NCBI GenBank assembly: GCA_003483885.1
Contig: DMXI01000207.1
Coordinates: 1-33,892 of the forward strand
Reading direction: 5' to 3'
Source of the DNA: Microscillaceae bacterium
Lineage (GTDB): Bacteria > Bacteroidota > Bacteroidia > Cytophagales > Microscillaceae
DNA: 33,892 bases
The translations under genes and the position numbers were made by a program. Below the pieces are notes generated by a model, which saw only the letters and a list, made by a program, of their open reading frames with translations, searched no databases and was not told the DNA's origin. Below are positions 25,007 through 33,231 of the stretch, in pieces (position 1 is the first letter of the stretch; each line of letters starts with the position of its first letter).

Positions 25007-26446
25007 ATGGTTAGATTGCTGTCTTTGCTTACATTATACTTGTGGGGTTTTTCGGATGGCTTTGCCCAAACTATTGACCTCAACCAAAAAGTAACCATCA
25101 GCTATCAACAAGAACCATTGGGGAGTGTTTTAAAAAAAATTGAGCAAAAGTACCAACTCAAATTTTCTTACAGCAATAGCCTTTTACCGATTCAAAAAAA
25201 AGTCACTTTACAGGTGAATAATCAAACCTTACAGCAAGCTTTCGAACAATTATTCACACCTATTGATATTCGATTTGCCCTTATTGGTGGCCAAATCGTA
25301 CTCAAAAAAGATAGAAGTACCACACGTACCACTCAAAAAAAGCCTGCTGTCGAACCAAGCACTGCTCAGTCTGATGACGGCTCTAGTATTACGATCCAAA
25401 TTCTTGATGCGTCTACCAGTCTTCCGATTACCGCAGTAAACGTAGTGCGGGTAGATTCTCTACTCATCAGCAATAGCAATAAAACTGGGCTTGTCAGGTT
25501 TAACCTAAAGTCTGACAAGCTATTTAAGTTAGACTTTACCCATGTAGGGTATCAAAAGGCCAGCTTAACCATTAACCCACAGGCAAAACGACAATATACC
25601 CTATGGATGATCCCTAAGGTAGAACGCTTGGCTCCTATTACGATCTCTATTAATCGTGATAAAAGATGGAAAAAGTTATTTAATAAGTTCAAAAATGATT
25701 TTCTGGGCACCTCTTCTAATGCTGCTCAATGTAAAATATTGAACCCTTGGGTGGTAGAGTTTGTCGAAACTACGGAAGGTATTACCCTTAAAAAAACCTC
25801 CAAAGACACGCTGGAAATAGAAAATAACGCACTTGGCTACAAGGTGTTCTTTTTACTTAATAGATTTGATCTATCCCAAAATGTCGTACATTATAGAGGA
25901 AGGTGTCACTTTTTAGAACTCCCTCCTAAAAACCGTAAACAAAGCCGCCGTTGGAGCAGAAATCGCAAGCGGGCTTATCGTGGTTCTTTTCAGCATTTTT
26001 TAGCCTCAATGGCTCGTAAAACATCTCTTAAAGATGGGTTTGAGGTTTTGTTTTCAAAGTCTCCTCCTGGCAAAAATAATGGGATTTTTTTCACCATTGA
26101 TTTAACAAGGATTATCAAACGAAACAAGCAAACGAAGCAATATACCCTTACTATGCCTTATTACATGAAGGTGGTTTATAATCGTGAACTCGAAGAATTT
26201 AATTACCTAAAGTGGTATAAAAAAAGTAATCCCTGGATACGTAGGCCTCTTAGACCTGGCAATCAATCCTCTTGGATTTATTTAAAATCAGGTACATTAA
26301 CATTCGATAAACAGGGTAATATATTAGACAATAATTTAGGGGTCATACGCTATGGCTACTGGGCCTGGGAGCGGGTAGGTGAAATGATTCCTTATAACAA
26401 CATTAATGAAGAACCTCAAACTGCTAACCGACCTCGTAAACGCTAA
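25007..26446 (+). CDS. Secreted STN plus carboxypeptidase-regulatory-like domain protein without TonB barrel
   Basis: A 479-aa protein with a signal peptide (LLSLLTLYLWGFSDGFAQ). Residues about 20-100 form an STN domain (VTISYQQEPLGSVLKKIEQK, LKFSYSN, VTLQVNNQTLQQAFEQLF), the module that in transducing TonB receptors contacts FecR in the periplasm. A carboxypeptidase-regulatory-like beta-sandwich follows (about 125-210, ITIQILDASTSLPITAVNVV...FTHVGYQKASL). The rest (about 215-479, with RWKKLFNKFKNDFLGTSSNA, CKILNPWVVEF and NALGYKVFFLL) resembles a Bacteroidota-specific carboxypeptidase-regulatory-like family of unknown function. No plug or barrel is present. Its place directly after sigma and anti-sigma genes suggests it feeds a signal to the anti-sigma factor. 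Confidence 0.8.
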   Translation: MVRLLSLLTLYLWGFSDGFAQTIDLNQKVTISYQQEPLGSVLKKIEQKYQLKFSYSNSLLPIQKKVTLQVNNQTLQQAFEQLFTPIDIRFALIGGQIVLKKDRSTTRTTQKKPAVEPSTAQSDDGSSITIQILDASTSLPITAVNVVRVDSLLISNSNKTGLVRFNLKSDKLFKLDFTHVGYQKASLTINPQAKRQYTLWMIPKVERLAPITISINRDKRWKKLFNKFKNDFLGTSSNAAQCKILNPWVVEFVETTEGITLKKTSKDTLEIENNALGYKVFFLLNRFDLSQNVVHYRGRCHFLELPPKNRKQSRRWSRNRKRAYRGSFQHFLASMARKTSLKDGFEVLFSKSPPGKNNGIFFTIDLTRIIKRNKQTKQYTLTMPYYMKVVYNRELEEFNYLKWYKKSNPWIRRPLRPGNQSSWIYLKSGTLTFDKQGNILDNNLGVIRYGYWAWERVGEMIPYNNINEEPQTANRPRKR

Positions 26447-26517
26447 ATTCCAGGCGGTTTTTGTAAAGTTTTAGCCTACAATTGGTCTTGACTTATAGCA
26501 GTAACCAAAAATCTTAC

Positions 26518-26525
26518 TAAATTTG
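26518..26525 (+). promoter_or_regulatory. Candidate -7 box for the YebC-family gene
   Basis: TAAATTTG matches TAnnTTTG. A TTGAC at 26488-26492 is 27 bp upstream, a little farther than ideal for the -33 element. The leader to the start at 26613 would be about 80 nt. Confidence 0.35.
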
Positions 26526-26612
26526 TGGTCCATTCATTTTTTGATATGGCTTGTAGGCGATGATTTACCCACAAGATTAATTATTTACCAAAACATTAAA
26601 TATCAATCATTT

Positions 26613-27359
26613 ATGGCTGGACATAGTAAATGGGCAAACATAAAACACCGCAAAGGTGCACAAGATAAGAAACGTGGAAAAATCTTTACAAAACTGATCA
26701 AAGAAATCACCGTAGCCGCAAAAATAGGTAGCCCTGATCCAGATTCTAATCCTCGTTTACGCCTGGCAATCCAAAATGCTAAAGGGGTAAATATGCCCAA
26801 AGATAATATTGAACGCGCTATTAAAAAGGCTACGGGCGCTGATGGGACCGAATATACCGAGGTAACCTATGAAGGGTATGCCCCCAATGGTGTAGCCGTA
26901 TTTGTAGAATGTACTACTGATAACTTGAATCGCACTGTTTCTAGCGTACGCAGTACTTTTAGTAAGTATGGTGGTAACCTGGCTACCAATGGCTCAGTGG
27001 AGTTTTTGTTTAACCGCAAAGGCATTTTTCAAATCACCCGTCCCGAAGGTATTGATGAAGATGAGTTTGAGCTTGAGCTGGCTGATGGTGGTGCCGAGGA
27101 GGTAGAGTTTAGCGAAGAATACATTATTGTAACCTGCGAAATGGAGGATTTTGGTAATGTACAGAAAAAACTAGACGAAATGGAAATAGAAGCTGAAAGC
27201 GCTGGTTTGGAACGCATTCCGACTACTTCGGTAGCACTCAGCAATGATGACTTGCAGCAATCTATGAAAGTAATAGATAAGTTGGAAGATGATGATGATG
27301 TGCAAAAAGTTTATCATAACATCGAAATTAGCGAAGACCAAATGCAACTGCTCGGTTAG
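26613..27359 (+). CDS. YebC/PmpR-family DNA-binding regulatory / translation-associated protein
   Basis: A 248-aa YebC/PmpR family protein. The ATG at 26613 gives the invariant N-terminus MAGHSKWANIKHRKGAQDKK. An earlier in-frame TTG at 26523 falls on the candidate promoter box and is not used. Other family segments are KIFTKLIKEITVAAK, NPRLRLAIQNAK, MPKDNIERAIKKA, YEGYAPNGVAVFVEC, NRTVSSVRSTFSK and the acidic C-terminal half. Family members act as transcriptional regulators or, in recent work, as ribosome-stall-relief factors; sequence alone cannot choose. The gene stands alone with its own terminator. Confidence 0.95.
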   Translation: MAGHSKWANIKHRKGAQDKKRGKIFTKLIKEITVAAKIGSPDPDSNPRLRLAIQNAKGVNMPKDNIERAIKKATGADGTEYTEVTYEGYAPNGVAVFVECTTDNLNRTVSSVRSTFSKYGGNLATNGSVEFLFNRKGIFQITRPEGIDEDEFELELADGGAEEVEFSEEYIIVTCEMEDFGNVQKKLDEMEIEAESAGLERIPTTSVALSNDDLQQSMKVIDKLEDDDDVQKVYHNIEISEDQMQLLG

Positions 27360-27432
27360 CGCTTACGTTACATTTCGTAACATCGTGTAAATTTATAAAT
27401 GCATAAAATTATTCTTAAATCATATTCATACT

Positions 27433-27469
27433 AGAAGCCTCTGCTTTTTTGCGAGGCTTTTGTTTTTTG
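27433..27469 (+). terminator. Intrinsic terminator after the YebC-family gene
   Basis: Stem AAGCCTC (27435-27441) / GAGGCTT (27453-27459), with further GC pairs next to the loop, followed by TTTGTTTTTT. Confidence 0.85.
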
Positions 27470-27539
27470 AAGCAAAATATTTATAGTTTTATGTTTTTAC
27501 CACTCTGCCCAGTTTTTTTAAAAAAAGGTACTATCATTG

Positions 27540-27633
27540 CCTCAGTCCGTGTCCTCACTAACTGATGGCATCTCTAAAACTACGTATTTTTGAGATCGTC
27601 ACTGAGATAGCTTGTAAGGATACAGACCTGAGC
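27540..27633. repeat. Long imperfect hairpin (possible structured RNA or small palindromic element)
   Basis: The two ends of this 94-nt stretch are complementary: 27541-27558 pairs with 27614-27632 with one bulge and two mismatches (CTCAGTCCGTGTCCT against AGGATACAGACCTGAG). Inside, 27570-27579 pairs with 27588-27596 (ATCTC and AAAA against TTTT and GAGAT). No T-run follows. It lies in the 366-bp gap between the YebC-family gene and the lipoprotein gene; nothing else recognisable is in the gap. Confidence 0.45.
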
Positions 27634-27725
27634 GAAAAATAGTTGGGTAGAGTAGCTTTTTTACATAAGAGTCATCGTGGCTTTATATACTAGTTTTATC
27701 GGTTTCAAACAAACTATTTTACCCT

Positions 27726-28739
27726 GTGAAATTTCTTATTTTTAGCAAAAAAGGCTATGCATTATGGGGCATTGGCTTTTTATTCACATTAGCGTCTTGT
27801 ACTTTCAACAATGATGTAAAAGTAGATTGGCAACCACGCATTGTAAGTCCATTGGTCAATGGCGAATTGGGGGTGTTTCAACAACCTGATATCCAAGATA
27901 TTTCGGACGTTTTTGTAATCTCTGCCAGTGATGTGTTTGGCGCCCAACGTGGCACTGTGCCATCTTTGCCAGCACTTGGTCCGTTTAACTTTGTGCTTAA
28001 CCCTACCAAAATATCTAATAATGATGTAATAGATGAGATTGGGGTATCTAACGTCAGAATTACTATTAACCTACGTAACAATATGCCAGTAACGATGGCT
28101 TCCGGAGTAGTGGTTGCGTTGACTAATTCGGGAGAAACTACCCCTTTTATAGAGCAAACCATTGATCGTACAGTAGCTCCTGGCGAAAATATTTCAGTAG
28201 TTATTGATAGGTCTACGGCGGTAATCAAAAACACTTTTGCTGCTTCTCTATCTAATCTTAACACAGTGGCTTCCAGTACTCCTGTAACGATTACCAATAA
28301 CTCTCAGATCGAACTAAGGCTTCAATTTGACCCACCCACTGTAGATTATATCCAGTTTGTTCCCAATACTACCAATACCTTTGAAACTACAGTAGATTTT
28401 GATACTGGCCTGGATGAAAACACTGATGAAGTAACGGGTAATTTGATTGTAAACCTTGAAAACCAAGTACCGATTGACTTTTTAATGGCTATCAACTTGC
28501 TGGATGCTTCTGATAACATTATCAGTACCATTTTTAATCCAACACTCAACCTTACTGCCAATCAAAATACAACTGAAACGCTCAATTCCCAAACCATCAT
28601 AAATAATCTAAAAAATGCCAAAAAACTGCAGATAGTCGCAACATTTAGCCCTACCGTGCAGAATAGAAGAATTGATAATACGGCTAAGCTGAAATATAAC
28701 TTAGTAGCTGATTTACAACTCAAGATCAAAGGAAACTAA
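27726..28739 (+). CDS. Predicted lipoprotein, function unknown
   Basis: 337 aa, GTG start at 27726 giving a lipoprotein signal peptide (WGIGFLFTLASC) with Cys at about residue 25. The mature part is rich in Thr, Asn and Val with alternating strands (e.g. VRITINLRNNMPVTMASGVV), suggesting stacked beta-sandwich domains. No catalytic motif was recognised. It is followed only 42 bp later by the gene for a probable outer-membrane barrel protein, so the two probably form an operon and work together at the outer membrane. Function is unknown. Confidence 0.8.
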   Translation: MKFLIFSKKGYALWGIGFLFTLASCTFNNDVKVDWQPRIVSPLVNGELGVFQQPDIQDISDVFVISASDVFGAQRGTVPSLPALGPFNFVLNPTKISNNDVIDEIGVSNVRITINLRNNMPVTMASGVVVALTNSGETTPFIEQTIDRTVAPGENISVVIDRSTAVIKNTFAASLSNLNTVASSTPVTITNNSQIELRLQFDPPTVDYIQFVPNTTNTFETTVDFDTGLDENTDEVTGNLIVNLENQVPIDFLMAINLLDASDNIISTIFNPTLNLTANQNTTETLNSQTIINNLKNAKKLQIVATFSPTVQNRRIDNTAKLKYNLVADLQLKIKGN

Positions 28740-28781
28740 CTCATATTTAACGAAATTAGAATCTTGCATTTAACGAATTTT

Positions 28782-30287
28782 ATGATGCGGCAATTATTAC
28801 AACTTTCAATTTATACTGGAATCTTATGCTTGGGGTTAGCCATACCAGGACTGGCTCAAAATAACCCGGCGGTACTCTATGGAAGTCACTTTCATCGGGA
28901 AGCAGCTCGCCTTAACCCAGCTAAACTAGGAGATACTTATACTAACTTTGACATTACTGGAATACCTATGCCTTTGCCTACTTTTAATTTATATGCCTGG
29001 GCAGGTAATAATCGCCTGAATGCCAAAGATTTTCAAAAATATTTTGTAGATGGTGGTAATACCATTGATAGCTTGACGATTGAAGAGTTTATTGGGCGAT
29101 TTAAAAATAAAAACATCATTGGGGCTGGTTTACAAGCCCAGGTTTTTGGTTTTTCGTTCAAGATCAATCGGAAAACAGAAGTGATGGATATGAATAATCC
29201 TGACCTGGCCGATATTCCAGTCATTAAAAGGGACGAGATTGTGACCATTTCTTTTGATATATTGGAAAGAATGGCCATTAGTACCCGTATTCCGAAAGAA
29301 TTGGCAGCTTTTGCCTGGCGAGGGAATGGTAGTCCTGAGTTTTTGGGTCGCGAAGTAGATTTGGGCAACTTGACTACTAATGGTTATTGGCTTAGAGAAT
29401 TTGCGCTAGGTGCAGCGATGCCTATATACCAAGGTTTGGATTTAAAAGTAAGGGCCGGTGTACGCCTCAAATACTTGCAAGGTATGGCCGCAATCCGCTC
29501 CAAGCGAGCCAAGTTTACCGTACTTACTCAAGATCCTACACAAGGAGGAAACATTAGCGTAAACGCGGACTATTTGGTCAATATCAGTTCTCCTTTTGAG
29601 GTAGATACTGCCGGAAATTTTATAGAAATGGAAAACCCTAATGCCGCTCCCCTTTTCCGAGCACAAGGAAGTGGTTTTGGAATTGATTTGGGAACCACGG
29701 TTACAATTCAAGACCGTTTTGTTGGAACGTTTTCATTGCTAGACCTAGGGGCAGTGGGCTTTCGCAGAAATGTCGTCAACTATTCTTTAAACGCCAGTGA
29801 GCAATTTAGTGGAGTAACTATTCCTGGAGACTTTTCGGATGCCAATTTTGAAGGAGCCAATGGTATTTTGGATAGCCTCACGGCTAACTTTGAACCGCAA
29901 AATAGTTTTAACCGTTTCTCGATTCCTTTACCCACTCGCCTGATGTTGCAAGCGGAATACAAAGTGCCTAGAGTAGACAAAAAAGGGCGCAAGTTTGACA
30001 AACACCATTTTTATTTGACTTATATCCAGGGTTTTGGCGAATATGGTATTTCTACGGCTCGTCCAAGCTTTACTGCGGCTTATAGTCATAACCTGGGTCA
30101 ACAAATGAACTTTGGCTTTTCGGCTACCAGTGGAGGATATTCTGGCTTTGGATTGGGTTCGTTTGTATCATTCAAGATTGGGTACTACCGTTTTGGGCTG
30201 GGTACTAACAATCTCACTGCCTTGCTCTTCCGCTCAGGGGGCACTGGTGTCGATTTTTCGTTTAACCTCTCTACGGCTTTTAGGTAA
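28782..30287 (+). CDS. Probable outer-membrane beta-barrel protein (DUF5723-like)
   Basis: The ATG at 28782 (or the next, 28785) gives a good signal peptide (LLQLSIYTGILCLGLAIPGLAQ); an upstream TTG at 28764 is less likely. The roughly 500-aa mature protein has the DUF5723-type pattern: AARLNPAKLGDTYTNFDITG near the N-terminus, then many short amphipathic strands. Several Gly/aromatic-rich strands occur (WLREFALGAAMPIYQGLDLK, FGIDLGTTVTIQDRFVGTFS), and it closes with FKIGYYRFGLGTNNL and a terminal VDFSFNLSTAFR. A 12-16-stranded outer-membrane barrel is inferred. No enzymatic residues are visible. It is co-oriented with the preceding lipoprotein gene. Confidence 0.8.
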   Translation: MMRQLLQLSIYTGILCLGLAIPGLAQNNPAVLYGSHFHREAARLNPAKLGDTYTNFDITGIPMPLPTFNLYAWAGNNRLNAKDFQKYFVDGGNTIDSLTIEEFIGRFKNKNIIGAGLQAQVFGFSFKINRKTEVMDMNNPDLADIPVIKRDEIVTISFDILERMAISTRIPKELAAFAWRGNGSPEFLGREVDLGNLTTNGYWLREFALGAAMPIYQGLDLKVRAGVRLKYLQGMAAIRSKRAKFTVLTQDPTQGGNISVNADYLVNISSPFEVDTAGNFIEMENPNAAPLFRAQGSGFGIDLGTTVTIQDRFVGTFSLLDLGAVGFRRNVVNYSLNASEQFSGVTIPGDFSDANFEGANGILDSLTANFEPQNSFNRFSIPLPTRLMLQAEYKVPRVDKKGRKFDKHHFYLTYIQGFGEYGISTARPSFTAAYSHNLGQQMNFGFSATSGGYSGFGLGSFVSFKIGYYRFGLGTNNLTALLFRSGGTGVDFSFNLSTAFR

Positions 30288-30340
30288 TAGTTGGTAGTTA
30301 GGAGTAGGTAGTTCGTAGTGTCTGACAGCCATTAGCTTTT

Positions 30341-30483
30341 GGCCTTTGGCCAATGCTGTTTCCTTAAAGATGTTTGTTACTCGCGTAGCAGACCACCCTA
30401 GCCCTCCTGATCATCAGGAGGGAACTTCTTCGACTCGCCATATAGACTCGGAGGTGTTAAGGAAACAGCATTGGGCCTTTGGC
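30341..30483. mobile_element. MITE-like element (30351-30473) with 10-bp flanking direct repeats
   Basis: The 17-bp sequence CAATGCTGTTTCCTTAA (30351-30367) is repeated as a perfect inverted copy at 30457-30473, defining a 123-bp element. It is flanked by the direct repeat GGCCTTTGGC (30341-30350 and 30474-30483), as expected for a target-site duplication. The exact centre, 30412, is also the centre of a 21-bp perfect palindrome (10-bp arms CCCTCCTGAT / ATCAGGAGGG). No coding capacity. It was probably mobilised by a transposase encoded elsewhere; a 10-bp duplication would fit, for example, IS4-like elements, but the family is not identified. Confidence 0.75.
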
Positions 30484-30602
30484 TATCGCCTGTCCCATCA
30501 TCCACTACCAATTTTAAACTCTATTTTGAGCGATTTTCAACTTACTTATAATCAGTATTTTACCGATTTGGCAGTTAGAAACTACATCGCTTATTTACCT
30601 TT

Positions 30603-30641
30603 AAAAATCCCGATCGATGATAGGCATCAATCGGGATTTTT
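30603..30641. terminator. Strong bidirectional terminator
   Basis: Arms 30603-30619 and 30625-30641 (core AAAAATCCCGAT / ATCGGGATTTTT) form a 17-bp stem with one mismatch and a 5-nt loop, bounded by A5 and T5. It can end the plus-strand DUF5723-like transcript and the minus-strand remnant whose stop is at 30653. Confidence 0.85.
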
Positions 30642-30652
30642 GCCTTTAGGTT

Positions 30653-30910
30653 TTATATCCCGGCATTCTTTAAGTACCCCAACAAACGAAGTTCATTCAA
30701 CAAAAAGTCCAGTTCCATTCTGGTAAGTGCTATATGATTGGAGAGCATTTCGGGGTCAGTATTTTTTGCGATTAAGGTGTGAGCATTGAACGCAAAGGCT
30801 TCGAGACGTACTCGAATGCTTTGCTCAAATAGGGCAATAGAGGGCTGATCTTGGCCAAACCCGCCAAAAGTCGTATCTTGTAGGGCTACTTTTTCACCCG
30901 AAAAGGGTGC
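30653..30910 (-). pseudogene. Coding remnant on the minus strand, no usable start
   Basis: An open frame of 85 codons between stops at 30911-30913 and 30653-30655. It lacks an ATG, GTG or TTG near its beginning; the first ATG is about 50 codons in. The product reads like real protein: SIALFEQSIRVRLEAFAFNA, then TLIAKNTDPEMLSNHIALTR and LDFLLNELRLLGYLKNAGI. The stop is directly followed by a strong terminator, as at the end of a genuine gene. It is probably the 3' end of a gene whose 5' part was lost, or a gene with a non-standard start. I do not recognise the family. Confidence 0.5.
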
Positions 30911-30950
30911 TTAATGTAGTTAAATCTGAATAGTAACTATATAGACAGAT

Positions 30951-30958
30951 TAGCTTTG
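30951..30958 (+). promoter_or_regulatory. Candidate -7 box for the DUF4291 gene
   Basis: TAGCTTTG matches TAnnTTTG; no clear -33 box. The leader would be about 125 nt. Confidence 0.3.
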
Positions 30959-31087
30959 CTGAGCACCGATATATTGGTATGTACAACTTGAACTTCGTTC
31001 TGCGGTTTTTCACTGCGTTCAATATGACAAATAAGGCAGGCTAATATCCAGCATAGTTAACAGGTATAAAAACAAAAACACAAAACA

Positions 31088-31672
31088 TTGCAAAAACAAG
31101 TTTACGCGGCCTACGACGATGAAGGGCTGTATATTTATCAAGCCTTTAAACCCAAAACGGTAGCCAATGCTGTGGCTAAGGGCACTTTTGGCGCGGGATT
31201 CAACACCAATCGCCTTACCTGGATCAAACCTTCGTTTGCCTGGGTGTTGCAACGCACCCAATATGCTACCAAACACCGCATGAATGCCATTGCCCGGATT
31301 AAGCTTTCTCACGAAGGCTGGTTACATATCTTATCGCAATCGGTGCCTACCCAATTTGATGCAAATCGTTACGAAAACGAGGAGGTTTGGCAGCAAGCCT
31401 TGGAAGCAGCGGTAGTTATTCATCAATGGGACCCAGAGCGAAGTCTCACAGGTAAAAAATTGGATAGGGCCGCTATACAAGTAGGTATGCGTAGCGAGGA
31501 GCTATCTTTGCAATATGTCAATGAATGGATTTTGGGCATCGAAGATGTCACTGATTTGGCCCATGAGATTGGCGCAGTAGCCCGCGATCGTGACCCAGTT
31601 TTGCCTGAAGTACCTGAGGAAAAAGTGTATCCAGTTTCAGAAGAATTGCAACAATTGCTAGGGTGCGATTAA
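31088..31672 (+). CDS. DUF4291 family protein
   Basis: 194-aa cytoplasmic protein. The family pattern is clear: an N-terminal QVYAAYDDEGLYIYQAFKP, the signature RLTWIKPSFAWVLQRTQYAT, then AIARIKLSHEGW, VVIHQWDPERSL and AAIQVGMRSEEL. DUF4291 proteins occur widely in bacteria and fungi with no established function. No ATG is available at the conserved N-terminus; the TTG at 31088 places the start right where homologues begin, so TTG initiation is likely. It is 49 bp upstream of the first serpin gene and could be co-transcribed with it, although there is no functional reason to link them. Confidence 0.88.
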   Translation: MQKQVYAAYDDEGLYIYQAFKPKTVANAVAKGTFGAGFNTNRLTWIKPSFAWVLQRTQYATKHRMNAIARIKLSHEGWLHILSQSVPTQFDANRYENEEVWQQALEAAVVIHQWDPERSLTGKKLDRAAIQVGMRSEELSLQYVNEWILGIEDVTDLAHEIGAVARDRDPVLPEVPEEKVYPVSEELQQLLGCD

Positions 31673-31721
31673 TTACTCTACTCTTTTGTGTATTTTGTAC
31701 TGGAAATAAACACTTACAACT

Positions 31722-32906
31722 ATGAGGTTAACCATACAAATGATGACAATACTATGGGTAGTTGGCTGGTATACACACAATGCCAAAGCCCAAAGCAACA
31801 CTGTAAAAGGCAACAACCAATTTGCGGTTAAGCTATTTAAAAAACTCACCAAAGAAAAATCCACCAACTTTTTCATGTCTCCTTATAGCATTTCATCAGC
31901 ATTGGCTATGGTATATGCGGGAGCTGATGGCAATACGGCTCAAGAAATGGAAAAGGTGTTACGTTTTGCTCCTAAGACAGTTCATAAAGATTTTAAGAAG
32001 TTAGGTACCAGTTTTGAGGCCTTGAGTAAATCGGGCTTAGCACTCAAGGTGGCCAATGCCTTGTGGGCGGCAAAGAATACCGAACTTTTGCCTGCTTATA
32101 CCCAAAAGGTGGACAAATACTACAAAGCTAAAGCTACCAACCTGGATTTTGCAAAGCAAACCGAGCAATCCAGGTTGACGATTAACCAATGGGTAGAAGA
32201 TAAAACCAATCATAAGATCAAAAACTTACTCCCGAAAGGATTTATTGATGGCAATACTAGCTTGGTGCTCACCAATGCGCTTTATTTTAAAGCAGAATGG
32301 ATGCATAAATTCAACAAAAAGGAAACAAAGAAAATGACTTTTTATGCCCGTGAACAGCAGTTTCCAAATGTTCCATTTATGCATATACAGCAAACGTTTC
32401 ACTATTTTGAAACCCAAGACATGCAGATCATAGACATTCCTTATCAGGGCTATAAAATGAGCATGCTGATTTTGTTACCCAAAAACAAAAATAACCTGCC
32501 AGAGGTCATTCGTTGGTTCGATGCCAAGACCATCCCTGGTTTGGAATATGAAATGACACCCACCAAAGTGAAATTGACATTACCTCGCTTTAAAATGACG
32601 GTTAAGACTTCCCTTAAGCAGCCATTGATGCAGTTGGGTTTGCAATCGGTATTTCAACAAGCCGATTTCAGCAAGATGAGCGAAGCTCCTATAGGTAACT
32701 TATCTGAAGTAATCCATCAAGCCTTTGTAGAAGTAAACGAAACAGGGACCGAGGCCGCAGCGGCTACTGCTGGTTCTGTGACTCGAAGCAGTGAAACTCC
32801 CAAAATCTTTAAAGCAGATCGCCCTTTTTTGTTTGTTATAAGAGATATAGACAGCGGAAGCATATTGTTTATAGGTAAACTAGAGAATCCAACTACTAAG
32901 GAGTAA
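31722..32906 (+). CDS. Secreted serpin (serine/cysteine protease inhibitor)
   Basis: A 394-aa serpin with a Sec signal (TIQMMTILWVVGWYTHNAKAQ). Landmarks are STNFFMSPYSISSALAMVYA, AQEMEKVLRF, LVLTNALYFKAEW, IPYQGYKMSMLILLPK, the hinge VNETGTEAAAATAG at about residue 337 and DRPFLFVIRD, then a C-terminal ILFIGKL. The hinge, with small residues at P12-P9, is that of an inhibitory serpin. The reactive-site residue lies in the stretch SVTRSSETP; by standard counting it is near Arg-Ser-Ser, so a trypsin-like or papain-like target is possible but uncertain. It is exported, so it should act in the periplasm or outside. A paralogue follows directly. Confidence 0.95.
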   Translation: MRLTIQMMTILWVVGWYTHNAKAQSNTVKGNNQFAVKLFKKLTKEKSTNFFMSPYSISSALAMVYAGADGNTAQEMEKVLRFAPKTVHKDFKKLGTSFEALSKSGLALKVANALWAAKNTELLPAYTQKVDKYYKAKATNLDFAKQTEQSRLTINQWVEDKTNHKIKNLLPKGFIDGNTSLVLTNALYFKAEWMHKFNKKETKKMTFYAREQQFPNVPFMHIQQTFHYFETQDMQIIDIPYQGYKMSMLILLPKNKNNLPEVIRWFDAKTIPGLEYEMTPTKVKLTLPRFKMTVKTSLKQPLMQLGLQSVFQQADFSKMSEAPIGNLSEVIHQAFVEVNETGTEAAAATAGSVTRSSETPKIFKADRPFLFVIRDIDSGSILFIGKLENPTTKE

Positions 32907-33231
32907 CTGATGTTACGCATGAGTGAATTTCGAACATTGATTAACGAACTTCGATTTTTGAAGTGAAATAAGTGATTTCGCTCGTATTTTTGTAAAAGAA
33001 TAAACCGTCTACTCTCAATAATATAGTGATAATCAGACGATGATCTCTTTTATTTTTAAGAGACAGACCATTTTCACAGTATTCGCTTTCATTCTTCGGT
33101 TCAATATTCGTTAATCACAATTCAAAATTTGCGTAACTTCAGGAAGTAATATAACTGTCCCCTCTCCTACTCTCTTTTTTCGTTTGGTGTGTCTTACCTA
33201 CAAAAAGACTTACACACGAAAACCTGATAAG
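32907..33231. other. 325-bp gap between the two serpin genes
   Basis: No gene. A TATTTTTG -7 box lies at 32985-32992 with TTTTG ending at 32960, 24 bp upstream (slightly long for -33), giving a possible separate promoter for the second serpin with a leader of about 230 nt. A weak hairpin (GTGT-GTCTT / AAGAC-TT-ACAC) lies near 33188-33218. Confidence 0.35.

Noticed and set aside
28764..28781. TTG start for the DUF5723-like gene
   Set aside because: The ATG pair at 28782/28785 gives a cleaner signal peptide, and the TTG adds only six residues.
30346..30726. 126-codon plus-strand reading frame
   Set aside because: It runs straight through the MITE-like element and the strong terminator hairpin at 30603-30641 and overlaps the more protein-like minus-strand remnant; its composition is not protein-like.
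32679..32860. Frameshift or damage in the first serpin
   Set aside because: The reactive loop, hinge and C-terminal strand are all in one frame and in the usual order, so the gene looks intact.
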